Positions 1 to 10,943 of a stretch of 64,000 nucleotides of DNA are shown piece after piece. Numbering within the stretch: the first letter of the stretch is position 1; each line of letters begins with the position of its first letter. A model generated the notes under the pieces. It saw only the letters and a program-made list of their open reading frames with translations. It searched no databases and was not told the origin of the DNA. This DNA is from Aureobasidium sp. EXF-3400 (Eukaryota > Ascomycota > Dothideomycetes > Dothideales > Saccotheciaceae): positions 248,001-312,000 of the forward strand of contig SWBL01000004.1 in NCBI GenBank assembly GCA_024195585.1, in the 5' to 3' direction. A program made the position numbers and the translations under genes.

Positions 1-1
1 A

Positions 2-1690
2 ACCTCATTCTTCCCACCCAATCCATACTCCGACGTCCATTTCAACTCCAGCTTCTACGCTGCGCCTACGTCTACAGCTTCTAAGGAAGAGCCCAGCGAT
101 GAAAAGCATGAGCATATTGATGACTCGTCCGGCGACTCGACTCTGACTTCTTTGGCTTCCGGTGATGAACAGATGCCCGAAATTCAGCTCGTCAATCAAG
201 TCAAAGGTCGCGAGGGATATACACCATCTCCTCCACCCATATCCCCATTGACTCCTCCACCACCATACTTCACCGACACCACACATGCCAATGCAGATGT
301 GATGGGCGGAGTTGACCCAAAGAAAGATGGTGACACTATTCCAGTAGCAACCGCATCGACCCTGAACCCGCCCATTGCTAGGCTCGGCGATGTTACACTC
401 AAGCAACACGCTGTTGATGACAAATTACAAAATAACAAAGGCTTAGACACAGCCAATGAAGTTGTTGACGAGCCCGCTACAAAAACTTCGTCAGATTCTC
501 TGACTCTTGTCGCAAAGCGCAAGCAAGAGCACCCCCATGCAGATGAGCCGGCGCAGAAGAGACGTCTCGCGCCAATTACAGAAGACGAACACCAACCAGG
601 GATCAATACCGAGACAGTCTTGACATCTGAAGAAGAGACGATCAAAAGCAAATCGGAGAGGCCAGTACGGAAAGGCAAGAACAAAGCGACCTCCAGATCT
701 GCACAACGCGATTCGCCTGACGAACTCGCTCCGACCTCACCGGAAGAGCTTGCTGATTCTTCCGCACTAAATCCCTTCAGTTTGAACAGAGAGCTCCAGA
801 AGATTGGAAAGACCGAACTCGACAGATCGACAACCAGTCGCTCGCGTACTAAGAAACCCGTCAATAGTTCTGCTCCTCTCAGAAAGCTTGTAGGTTTCGA
901 GAGGGATACAAGGGGAGGGGTTGGCCGCAGAGAGCTGGCAGGACTCCTTGCAGCTTCACCACCACGAAAAGCTGTAGAAAAAGAAAAATTGGACGTTGAT
1001 GGAAGACTGCGTAGTCAATCTCAGACTCCCGCACCTGCTTCCACTTCTAGTACTGTCACTGCCGCACAGACGACCATTACAGCCGAGACTATCGAGACAA
1101 ACGAGACAAGCACGCCTACTCAATCGAAGAGCAATAGACCTCCAGGTGCCCACCCTATGAGTGCTCAAGAACTGAGAGACCTAGGCAATACTCCAATCTT
1201 AGAGTCGAGAACGAGAACAAGGACCGCAACCGTCGAGCCTGCCTCAGAATCTACCACCCAAGACACAGCCAAACCCGGACCAAAGCGTACCAAATCTGCC
1301 ATCAGCAACGCAGAAGTTGAACGTCTGGGTATTGTCGAGGTGAAAGAAAGCAGAACCAGGAACTCGACAGCAGAGCCCACTCCTGTGCCCACACCCGCAC
1401 CAACTCCTGCAAAGCGTGCCAAAAAGCCAGTCGCGAAACCAGTTGCACAAATCAGTAGTAAACCTAGTCCTTTCGCTCTGGTATCGAAGTCCAAAGGTAC
1501 TCCCAAAATCAAGGCACCTGCAAAGACAAAGAAGAAGGCAGCCAAGCCTGAACAAAAGCAAGAAAGTCCTGTTGGAAAGCAAACCAAGACGATGGCAAAG
1601 AGAAAGCGTGAAGAGGATGGTGAAGAGGTTGAAGGAGGAGTCACAAGAGCTAGTAAGAGGGTCGCTGGAGGAGAGCCTGAGAGACAGTGA
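2..1690 (+). CDS. Disordered Ser/Thr/Lys/Glu-rich protein, 5' partial
   Basis: The frame is open from the left edge to a TGA at 1688-1690, so the true start lies outside the window. About 560 residues are visible, rich in Ser, Thr, Pro, Glu and Lys, with no recognisable enzyme domain. Basic clusters such as KRAKKPVAK and KTKKKAAKPE near the C-terminus look like nuclear localisation or DNA-binding tails. Two degenerate repeats occur around nt 1160-1260 and 1290-1390, each with a Ser-Ala/Asn-x-Glu-Leu/Val-x-x-Leu-Gly core followed by an Glu-Ser-Arg-Thr-Arg block, and a Pro-Thr/Pro-Ala run follows the second. I do not recognise the family. Role in the nucleus is inference from composition only. 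Confidence 0.7.
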   Translation, partial: TSFFPPNPYSDVHFNSSFYAAPTSTASKEEPSDEKHEHIDDSSGDSTLTSLASGDEQMPEIQLVNQVKGREGYTPSPPPISPLTPPPPYFTDTTHANADVMGGVDPKKDGDTIPVATASTLNPPIARLGDVTLKQHAVDDKLQNNKGLDTANEVVDEPATKTSSDSLTLVAKRKQEHPHADEPAQKRRLAPITEDEHQPGINTETVLTSEEETIKSKSERPVRKGKNKATSRSAQRDSPDELAPTSPEELADSSALNPFSLNRELQKIGKTELDRSTTSRSRTKKPVNSSAPLRKLVGFERDTRGGVGRRELAGLLAASPPRKAVEKEKLDVDGRLRSQSQTPAPASTSSTVTAAQTTITAETIETNETSTPTQSKSNRPPGAHPMSAQELRDLGNTPILESRTRTRTATVEPASESTTQDTAKPGPKRTKSAISNAEVERLGIVEVKESRTRNSTAEPTPVPTPAPTPAKRAKKPVAKPVAQISSKPSPFALVSKSKGTPKIKAPAKTKKKAAKPEQKQESPVGKQTKTMAKRKREEDGEEVEGGVTRASKRVAGGEPERQ

Positions 1691-2022
1691 TACTCATGCG
1701 AGGATGCTGGACAGATCTTGCTTTGCTTCAAAGGAAGGTTGCTTTGGAGAAGATCATACCAGATGAAAGAGATACGAGGTCCAGAAAGGAGATGAATGGC
1801 ACACTGGCTTTTGGGCAATACATGGTGCATCGAAAGACTCGTCAATTCTTGCAGTGCTTGACTCTATTTCAGGCATTCTGGCAGTTGCTCGTGCTTTGCT
1901 ATCTGCTACCAGTTTCCTTTTCGATAGTTCTCAGCAGAGCTGGCAAACAAGTAGCCCTAATACAGTACACGATGACAGAAAAGAATCTGAGACTGAAATA
2001 CACAAGCAATTGAGTGGTATGT
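1691..2022. other. Intergenic, nothing recognised
   Basis: Lies between the 3' end of the disordered-protein gene and the 3' end of the oxidase relic, so both converge here. Only short overlapping frames without protein character are visible. Confidence 0.5.
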
Positions 2023-2328
<306 letters not shown>

Positions 2329-2778
2329 CTATTTTATCATTGTTAGTGTTCAAACAGCGAGATGGGAAGAAATATGAGGGGCTATGTGTCCATCGAGTCA
2401 GTCAGCGCCAAGGAGTAGCTGAGTATGCTGAAGAGCGTTTGGGTTTCCGGTCGTAAGGAAGGATTCATCGTCGCTGTGGTGGCAGACCACTGGAACTTTA
2501 CCTCACTCACAAGGAACAGAGCAGCTTTCACTCGTTAAGAACCTGATTTGATGATGCAGAGTGTGGTTGAAGGTTGTAAGATTTTACAGATGTGGAAAGT
2601 GCCAACGAAGCTGAGCTGCTCAGAGAGTAGGCCTAAGGAGCTTCTCGTGCCTTCCCACGGACTTCGTCCCGGTGGTGGGGTGCGTGCGGGGTCAGTCACA
2701 AGGTGGTCCCTGATTCAGGGACCTCCATCTATCTTCATGCCGATAGCATACAACCTGCGTATTGTTCTGCCTCTGGTA
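2329..2778. other. Intergenic between oxidase relic and ZIP gene
   Basis: Contains the orphan branch point and acceptor of the relic exon at 2329-2346. I searched the minus strand for the missing oxidase exons and found none; frames here are short and interrupted. Confidence 0.5.
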
Positions 2779-3945
2779 TCATGCCCACGCCCCGATGATA
2801 CACATGACCATAGCTCCGAGGAAGACACATCCCATCATGAAAGCCAGGCGGCTGTTACTCTTGAACTGCGGCTCGAAGATAAAGTCTCTAGCCAGCAATT
2901 CCACAAGTCCATTGTAAACGAGGATACCAGCACTGATGGCATCAAACACACCAGCGATGAGTTTCTGCTCCCCATGACCAGTCAGTCGTCAACTTCCGTA
3001 TATCGTTTTCCTGTTGACTTACCGCTTCGTAGCCACCACTGTTGTACGTAGTCCTCACACCCAAACCTATTGCCATACTGATGGGTGTCGTGATACCATA
3101 CCCAACTATACACGCCCAAGGCAACCAAGTTCTGTACTTCTTGGGCATGGGAATCATCGACAGTCTAGCTCCAATACCGAGTCCCTCGAAGGCCTGGTGG
3201 AACATCAAGACGATATACAATGTCGACCACTCCTCACCCGCAACACCAAAGTTGAGTCCGATGAACACCGAATGCCATATGATGCCCGCCTCCAGAATTG
3301 AGAACGCAGCAAACTGTTGCGCGAACGCTATCTTTTCTGCCATGTAATATTCCGAGTTGTTTTCTTCATCGGTACGTGGCACTGCAGTTTGAGTCGCAGT
3401 CGCAGGAGGAGCGCTTTTTGTGATCATGTTCTCAATGGTGGTCGTGTAGATGTCCAACCCGTATTTATCGGCCACGTACTTTTGAGCCGTAACATCGATA
3501 GCAAAGATGCTCATGCAGGAAAAGAGCATGATGGCTGGTGCCCAGGGGTAAAGAGACCAGTTCCCGGTCATCCCGACACAGCTATTGGAGCCAATGTTGC
3601 CGTAGGCAGGATCTAGTCTTGGATTACATTAAGTTAGCCTAAACCTTTTGTGCAAAAGTATTGGATCAACTCTTCTTACAAATGTATGAAAGCAGTAGAA
3701 ATAATGACTCCGCTGCCAAAGTATCGAGCAAACAGATACATATGAGTCGGGATGCGGATTTTAGGCATCTGCTTGCCAATGTAAGGAAATGCCACCCCTA
3801 GTGTTGATACCACTAGCATAACGAATACTGCTGAAACACGGGCAGGAAGGTGACCGTTGTATTCATTTTCGCCTAGTTGAAGGTAGCAGATGACCTCTCT
3901 GGCGTCGGTGTTGGTGAGGTCCACGTTCTTGGGATCGAACGCCAT
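2779..3945 (-). CDS. ZIP-family zinc/iron plasma-membrane transporter
   Basis: Three exons, 3945-3680, 3617-3023 and 2964-2779, give 348 residues with consistent phases (introns GTAAGA...CCAAG with GCTAAC, and GTAAGTC...AGCAG with CTGACTGAC). Exon 1 carries the first transmembrane segments ending AFIHL; the joined reading continues LDPAYGNIG, typical of Zrt-like proteins. Exon 2 contains the metal-site helices HSVFIGLNFG and HQAFEGLGIG; exon 3 ends with the DAISAGILVYNGLVELLARDF segment and the last helix. ZIP proteins move Zn2+ (or Fe2+) into the cytosol. The loop between helices 3 and 4 is short and lacks the usual His-rich stretch, so metal preference is open. Confidence 0.9.
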
Positions 3946-4373
3946 GATGTTGTAAATTCAGATAGATTCGGTGGGTTCGTCGCTGAACAAAGGCTCTGGA
4001 CTAGAATCTAGAACGAAATGGGAGGTGCAAAGAAGATCCGTTGAAGAGTTGCAGTCGCCCTTTTCTAGCTTTTGCGGATTGCGAACAAGAACTACCTTGA
4101 TGCAAAAACACCTTGATGGAAGCAGGTCGGGTGGAGTGTTGCTATATACTATGCAGTCGGATATCAGGGGCAGCTCGCATCGCTTGCCGAGTGATTTCAT
4201 TCGCTTGTCTGCCAATGTCTTCTCACGGACTCAGAATGTATCGACGCGTGGATGCTGATAATTCGCCACACAGCTTGAATGATGAGCGAAATCCATCTAC
4301 ACAGACGAAGTGTGGCTGTAAGAGCAATTTATCTAGTCAGCATACCTCGAAGACCTAAGACTGTTTTTGTAAC
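3946..4373. other. ZIP promoter region and 3' flank of MCC gene
   Basis: Lies upstream of the ZIP start and downstream of the carboxylase stop; both genes run leftward. No conserved motif or RNA gene seen. Confidence 0.5.
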
Positions 4374-6559
4374 TTATGATGCCTTCTCTTCCTCTTCGCC
4401 AGCAAACTCCACCAGAGCGGTACCGGCTTTGCACAGATCACCAGCCTTGTGCACAACTTTAGCAATAACACCATCATGAGGTGCTCTGATGACTGTCTCC
4501 ATCTTCATACTTTCAATCACAACAAGAGCTTGGTTCTTGGTGACTGTCGCGCCTTCCTCCACCTCAACACGGAGAACTTTGCAAGGCATGGGGGCCAGAA
4601 CGCTATTCGCGACATCTTTCAACCCCAATGCTTTCTCAGCCCACTTAGGTACCGCAAGCTGTAGTCGGTATTGCCGCCCTTGCTGGAAGAGGATTAGGTT
4701 GTTGGTTTCAGGATCTCGGATCACTCTCGTTTCGAGCCTGGTGTGAGGATAGAAGGATTGGAGAATGTTGCTGATCTGGTCGAGCTTGCTGGTAACTTGA
4801 ATGGCTTGTTGGTCTCCCACCGAGACAGAGAAAGTGTGCGGGCCTACGTGCTGTACGCGTGCAGTAACAGACGATGCGCTACTACTGTTGCCGTCCGCTG
4901 GGATTTCCACCAGATCAAAGGTTCTTGGACCAGATAATCCAGTGTTGAAACCGACGGTCTGAGAGGATAAGACAGATTCATTGCCACTTAGTCCTTGCTC
5001 AGCAATATACAATCCAATGGCTGCTTGCGACCAGGCTTCGGGTGGGACCTCAACTTTGCGGAACAACTCCTCCTTGTTCTTCTCGATGTAGCCAGTTTCT
5101 ACCTCGCCAGCAACGAACTTAGGGCTGACACACATACGCTTGACGAATTCAATGTTGGTGATCGGTCCAGCAATCTCGTACTCTTCGAGGGCTGTCTTCA
5201 TTTTCTGCAGCGCTGCGTGTCTATCTGGACCTTGGATGATCAGTTTCGCGATCATTGGATCATAATGTGATGTGACTTCATCTCCAACAGCAAATCCTGC
5301 ATCGATGCGCACAGTATCGGTGATTTCTGGCGTTCTTAGATGAAGCAGCTTGCCTGAGTCTGGCACGAAGTTCCTGTTGCAGTCAGAATCGCTCGGCCAG
5401 CATGGAAATCCAGTACTCACATGTCAGGGTTCTCAGCATAGATGCGGGCTTCGATCGCGTGACCACGAGTCTTGATTCTCTCGTGTACCTCTTCTTGAGT
5501 GAGGGGCAACTTGCCTCCTTCTGCGACCAGAATCTGCCAATGCACAAGATCTTCACCAGTCACCATTTCGGTGACTGGATGCTCGACTTGCAAGCGAGTG
5601 TTCATCTCCATGAAGAAGAACTCGCCCGTATCATTGTCAAAAATGAACTCGACAGTACCAGCACCTTCGTAGGCTACAGCGAGAGCAGCAGATCGAGCCT
5701 TATCCCAAAGGTCTTGTCGCAAGGCTTCGTCGAGATGTGGTGCTGGTGACTCTTCGAGAATCTTTTGATGTCTTCTCTGGATACTGCAATCTCTCTCACC
5801 TAGTGCAACACAGTTCCCATGCTTATCTGCAAAGACTTGGACCTCGATATGGCGTGGCGTGGTGATGTATTTCTCGACCAGCATGACATCGTCACTGAAG
5901 GAACTCATAGCTTCAGATTTTGCAGAGGCGAGCTGATCCAAGAAGTCATCTGGACATCTAGAAATACGCATACCCTTACCACCTCCACCTTTGACAGCTT
6001 TCAGTAAGACAGGATATCCGATTTGTGCTGCTTGTTCTTTGAGAAAGTCGGGGTCTTGTTTCGTGCCATGGTAGCCAGGAATGCAGGGAACGCCAGCCGA
6101 AGTCATGATATCCTTGGAACGACTTTTGTCGCCCATTGCCTCGATAGCTTTCCATGGAGGCCCGATGAACTTGAGTCCTGCTTCAGTACACTTTTTGGCA
6201 AAGGCTGCATTTTCACTAAGGAAACCGTAGCCAGGATGGATGGCTTGACACCCGTGGTCGCGAGCAGTCTGGATGATTCGGTCGCCATTGAGGTATTGAC
6301 TGGGGTCACTGAGATTGATAGCAAAGGGAGAGCTCAAGGCATGTTGACTATGCGCGTCTGGGTCGGTGTAGAGAGTTGTCGTCCTGATGCCATACTGTGC
6401 AGCTGTCTTACCAACTCGGAGAGCAATCTCTCCTCTGTTGGCGATCAAGATAGATTGAAGTGGTTGTCTCTCTGGTCCCTGACTTGTTGTTGTTGTACTC
6501 TTTAATCGTTTTGTCACTGCAGGGATGAGGCCCCTATGACCTCTGGTATGACGGAACAT
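4374..6559 (-). CDS. mccA: 3-Methylcrotonyl-CoA carboxylase, biotin-containing alpha subunit, mitochondrial
   Basis: Exons 6559-5421 and 5373-4374, joined over a 47-nt intron (GTGAGT...CAACAG), give 712 residues. The N-terminus (MFRHTRGHRGLIPAV, basic, Ser/Thr-rich) looks like a mitochondrial presequence. It is followed by the biotin-carboxylase domain: ILIANRGEIA, the Gly-rich ATP loop KAVKGGGGKGM, the EMNTRLQVEHPVTE catalytic block, then the HLRTPE region. The C-terminus has the biotinyl domain with ESMKMETV, the target Lys being about residue 670. The enzyme carboxylates 3-methylcrotonyl-CoA in leucine breakdown in the mitochondrial matrix, together with a beta subunit that is not in this window. 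Pyruvate or acetyl-CoA carboxylase is excluded by length and domain order. Confidence 0.93.
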
Positions 6560-7377
6560 GTTGATAGATTGGTTCAGATCACGAATTCAATAACTCAGCA
6601 AAATGATACTTAGCAGTGCAACAGCAAGAGTTGATGAAGTCTCGGACGGAGAGCACGCCGAGGGTAATCGCAGGGCGCGTGGGGGGCGCTGCGGGGTCAC
6701 GCAAACTACTCGATGGGGAAACACCGGGAGCATGTGGCCATTCCTGCTCTTTCCCTTGAGACATCGCAATCAGCAGTCATGAAACCCGTTAGACTCCCTG
6801 ATGGAAGTTCTCCTGATGATGTGCGAGATGAGAGAAACTTCCAAGTTGTGTGCAGCGAAAGAGGACCCAGCAGCACACCAGCCACGTCATCATCCCGCAG
6901 TATTCCCGTCTTAACCATTTCTACAAATGTTGACATTCTTCACGACTTATGATCTTGGATTGCGACAGTCAACGTAAGATCTCAAGCCCTCTGTTGTCCA
7001 GTATAGGGACGGTCAAAGAGAACGTGTAATTATCAAGTCAGTCCATTGGCCTGTTGTTTCTTGGTCCCTTCTGAGCGCCTAGGCTTGGTCTCTTGGTTTG
7101 CACACCGATATGAACCGCATCGCACACGTGTCGACTTACTGGGAAGACCGTACTGATCTCTCTATTTATTGGCAGCTTGATGACAAGACTGCCAATGTCA
7201 CGACCCACGGCATGTGAGAAGAGAACGAATTATTGCTTCTTCGAACATCGTGGAGGGTTTTCAGCATACTGATTTATATAAAACAACCATGCTGGAAGGG
7301 CAAAGGTATGTTTTTGGCCATTACAGTAACCTTCATTCTGGTCCTGCATTTGCTTTGCGCAAGATCTACTTTCCATC
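6560..7377. promoter_or_regulatory. Divergent promoter region of mccA (-) and PHO-4 symporter (+)
   Basis: 818 nt separate the two divergent start codons. A CACGTG palindrome, the core site of the Pho4/NUC-1 phosphate regulators, sits at 7125-7130, about 250 nt before the symporter start. That motif is expected about once per 4 kb by chance, so the link is suggestive only. No other gene is visible. Confidence 0.45.
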
Positions 7378-9152
7378 ATGGTCCCTCCGATTACTGCCAG
7401 ATATGACTGGATCCTCGCTATTACAACTATTGCTTTCGTCTTTAGCGCATTTGGTAATGGAGCCAACGATGTCGCCAACTCGTACGCCACATCTGTCGCT
7501 GCCCACACTCTGACGATGCCTCAAGTCGGTGTCCTAGCAACCATCACTGAATTTGTGGGAGCGGTTGGTCTTGGTGCTCGCGTCACTTCAACCATCAAGA
7601 ATGGCATCATCTCCATCGATCGTTTCGAGGGCAATCCTGGAGCTCTCATGCTTGCCATGGGCTGTGCAGAAGTTGGAAGCGCTACGTGGTTGATGGTTGC
7701 AACAGGTCTCGGCATGCCAGTTTCAACCACTCAGACGGTTGTTGGAGCGCTTGTCGGTGTCGGCTTCGCTAGCAGCAGTCCTGTCAAATGGGCCTGGACT
7801 TCTGGAAGTGTATCGCAAGTGGCAGCAAGCTGGGCTATTGCTCCATTGATCGCTGCCGGCTTCAGTGCTATCATCTTCGCATCGGTCAAATACACTGTTC
7901 TTGAACGCAACGAGTCTTTCAAATGGGCTATGCGTTTAATACCCTACTATTTGGCTCTGACTGCTGCAATCTTGGCACTCTTCATTGTCATCGAGACTCC
8001 GACTGCTCCGTCGCTCGAAGAATTCGGTGCTGGTAAAGCAGTAGGCATCATCCTGGGCGTCTTCTTTGGGGTGCTCGCTATCGCCTACATTTTCTTCGTA
8101 CCCTATTTCAAGAGGCGATTGATCATGAAGGATGCTCGTGTCAAGGCATGGCATATCCCCCTCGGTCCACTTCTTCTAAGAGAAACCCCACCACTGTATC
8201 TCCCTGGCAATGCCAATGGCGAATACATAGGAGAGTACCAGACAGCAGGAAAATCTTTCAACGACACACCCGAAGCTAGTCCAGAAATCAAAGGCAACAG
8301 CCCCCTGTCTCTGCAAGAGCAAAGTCCAAACAGGGATGCGCCAATGCTCGGAGACTCATCTTCTGTCGAAAAAGGTCCACAGCAGACTCAAGCTGGCATG
8401 CGAAAACGAGACATTGGTCCCCACGAGCGGTTCATAGAACCCCACAAGCATCTCCCTCTTGCACATCCTCAACGTTTGTGGGGATATGTCAAGTTTGGAC
8501 TTCTCCAAGGCGTCACCCGCGATGTGACCACCCACGATAGTGTTGCCATGCGTGCAATCCACGTGCGTGCGAACAAGTACGACCCCAGAGTCGAACATCT
8601 GTGGACTTACTGTCAAGTGGCTTCTGCTATGATGATGAGTATCGCGCATGGTTCTAACGACGTAGCCAATGCTGTAGGTCCCTGGGCTGCTGTGTATCAG
8701 ACCTATCAGGAAGGAGAGGTTGCAACTGAATCACCCACGCCTGTGTGGTTCTTGGTCGTTGCTGGCTTCCTCTTAGGTGCAGGCTTCTGGTTCTACGGTA
8801 AGTGGGCTCCACTCTATCAAACGAGTCCTGTGCTAACTTTTGGACAATAGGGTACAAAATCATGCGTGCCATGGGCAACAAAATCACCCAAATGTCGCCT
8901 AGTCGCGGCTTTGCTGTTGAGTTAGGCGCAGCGGTTACGGTAATGCTGGCCTCGAGACTAGGGTTACCAGTATCGACGACTCAGTGTCTGACTGGAGCAG
9001 TCATGGGAGTTGCACTCATGAATTATGACTTGAAAGCAGTGAACTGGAAACAGTTGTGCTTCATCTTTATGGGATGGGTCTTGACATTGCCATGTGCTGG
9101 TCTTATCGCTGGGCTTCTGTGTTTGATGGCGCTGAACACTCCTCATTTCTAA
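7378..9152 (+). CDS. pho-4: Sodium/phosphate symporter of the PHO-4/Pho89 (PiT) family
   Basis: Exons 7378-8797 and 8851-9152, with a 53-nt intron (GTAAGT...GTGCTAAC...AATAG), encode 573 residues. The protein shows the inverted repeat of the PiT family: an N-terminal GNGANDVANSYATSV motif and a second SIAHGSNDVANAVGPWA motif, each followed by a PVSTTQ helix. A hydrophilic cytosolic loop of about 170 residues (roughly 255-420) separates the halves. Family members take up inorganic phosphate with Na+ at neutral to alkaline pH and in Neurospora are induced by NUC-1 under phosphate shortage. A CACGTG element upstream fits that but is weak evidence by itself. Confidence 0.93.
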
Positions 9153-9311
9153 AAGGTTGTGAAGAGCAAGGGCGTTGATGTCGTTTTGAGAGCTCTTCTG
9201 TTAGCTTCTCGTTGATGCACATTTTAGAAATAAAGTCAAGATATGGGTGATAAGCAGAAAATAAAATTGTCATTAGAGTCTCGCAGGTCCCAAAACGCCA
9301 TCATAATCATT

Positions 9312-9656
9312 TCACTCGACATGAATAGGTCCCGGTCGATCATAGGAAGCCTCTGTCTCCTCAGGCGTCATCCCTTTTTCCGCAGGTCTTTCATCCAACA
9401 CTGCTTCCGGCAACAATTCATCAGGCAATATCCAAGCCTCATCCATAACCTCATTCGGCGCTTCCCCTGGCGCTGGATCTCCAGACTCTGTAGCAGACCT
9501 CCTCTCCTTGATCAACCTACACTCGGCAAACACTTGCTCCGTATCATCAATCCACTCGCCTTTCGTCCTCAAATGCCAAGAATCAGCTGTCAGCAGCGTA
9601 GGATACTTGACATAGAGATCCACAGGAGCATATCGACCTTCTTTTTCTCCAGTCCC
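9312..9656 (-). other. 114-codon in-frame open extension behind the MARVEL stop codon
   Basis: Immediately after the TAG that ends the MARVEL protein (9659-9657) the same frame stays open for 114 sense codons to a TGA at 9312-9314. The reading is hydrophilic and protein-like, e.g. VDLYVKYPTLL, SWHLRTKGEWIDDTEQVF and an acidic Pro/Glu-rich end. No splice-site pair that removes the TAG and preserves this frame was found. It could be a translational read-through tail, the C-terminus of an originally longer protein cut by a nonsense mutation, or chance. Confidence 0.45.
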
Positions 9657-10197
9657 CTAGACATGAGCTCTTCCCGTGTGCAGTGTCATTTTATCCATAC
9701 GCGTAAAGTGCAAGATCAAATCCCAGATAAAGGTGATAAACCACAAGATCAGGTTGGCGAGGTCCACCCAGACTGCATTCTTCATGCGTGTTTGACCGCC
9801 TTGGTGGGGTGTGGGATGATCGTTGATGTACATTTTTCCAAAGATGCCAAAGAGAACGGCCCAGAGTATGCTACACAGCACCCAGTCATCAGTAAATGCC
9901 CTCCTAGATATTTGTGACATCAAGAAAAGAAGGAGGTAAAACTTACACCATAACAGCATCCCAGAAAAACCTCAACGAATACTTGAACAAGAAGAAAAAT
10001 ACGCTAATGGCAGAGAGCGCGGCGACAACGACTGCATAGGTCCATTTCGGGTCTGCGTAGATGTGCGCTTTTCTCGCGTTGTTGAGGTCGTAGCCGTAGA
10101 GTCCTGCGACAGTGATGGCGAGGACGAATTGGAAGAAGCGGATTGTGAAGCGTATGTATCCTCCAAAGGAAGAGCGGTCCTTGAGGGATTGGAACAT
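9657..10197 (-). CDS. MARVEL-domain integral membrane protein
   Basis: Exons 10197-9947 and 9870-9657 (intron GTAAGT...GTGTAG) give 154 residues with four predicted membrane helices: about 12-30, a second after WTYAVVVAALSA, a third near ILWAVLFGIFG and a fourth at LANLILWFITFIWDL. The opening FGGYIRFTIRFFQFVLAITVAGLYG is the usual start of fungal MARVEL proteins, which are thought to organise membrane microdomains or vesicle traffic at the plasma membrane. The end at HTGRAHV-TAG resembles a natural end for the family, but the frame continues open beyond the stop (see 9312-9656). Exact function is unknown. Confidence 0.8.
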
Positions 10198-10943
10198 TGT
10201 TGCTTGAGTTTGTCCGAGATATTGATGCTGTTTGTGGTTGACGAGAAGAAGAATTTTGTCCTGGTATTGATGGAGAGATGGATGGTTGGATTTTGCTCAG
10301 TTGTCGATGACTACTGAATTCGTAGTGAGAGGAAGGTACGATGGAGGAGAAAGAGAAAAGCAAGGAGCAGAGCAGTCAAAATGGCAGTCACCACTCTGGC
10401 ACGTGTGACACAAAGGAATGCCAACACAGTACAACACAAACTCGTGGTTTCACACTCTCTTCAAATCCTTGTGTTTCCAAATATCGCAGAGATCCAGAAC
10501 CACATGGAACAGTGTTGAATGCAAAAAAGGATGTGTTATGTATTGTCAAAACTTGCCTTCCTATGATGTGTAAATAAAAATCCTACCGTCGACAAGGCAT
10601 TTATCTATCGTTTCCGCATGCATGCAAGCATGGTCAGGTCAGTCGTGTTTAGGCGAGACCGTTGTTCGTCAGAGGCTGAACACCAAGACCCTGATTTATT
10701 CTTTGTTTACAGACAAAACTTGGCAGGCCGACCACTGATTGGTTGTTGGTCGCACACCATGATGGTCGATGCGGAACATCATTTTCGACAGCATACAAGA
10801 AACAAAATCGAGACAATGCATTGCTCTAATCCCGAAGTAGGGCCTCTGTGCTGAAACCTGGTGATGATGATATGGACAGCCTGAAACTCCATAGCTAGCC
10901 CAAACAATGAAATCGAAGAATAGTCCCCAAACAATTAGACCGT
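10198..10943. other. Intergenic, MARVEL promoter side
   Basis: Holds the upstream region of the MARVEL gene (with a CACGTG at 10400-10405, possibly chance) and the 3' flank of the next leftward gene. No coding or RNA feature supported. Confidence 0.5.

Noticed and set aside
196..864. 222-codon minus-strand ORF
   Set aside because: Shadow of the Ser/Thr-rich plus-strand coding frame; Ser-codon bias keeps the complement open.
2548..3051. 167-codon plus-strand ORF
   Set aside because: Antisense shadow of the last exons of the ZIP transporter gene.
5373..5421. Apparent frame break inside the carboxylase gene
   Set aside because: A regular 47-nt GTGAGT...CAACAG intron explains it and restores the family sequence NFVPDSGKLLHL.
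9243..9917. 224-codon plus-strand ORF
   Set aside because: It overlaps the MARVEL exon 2 and its in-frame extension on the opposite strand; composition is Arg/Ile/His-rich and reads as a shadow of the minus-strand coding frame.
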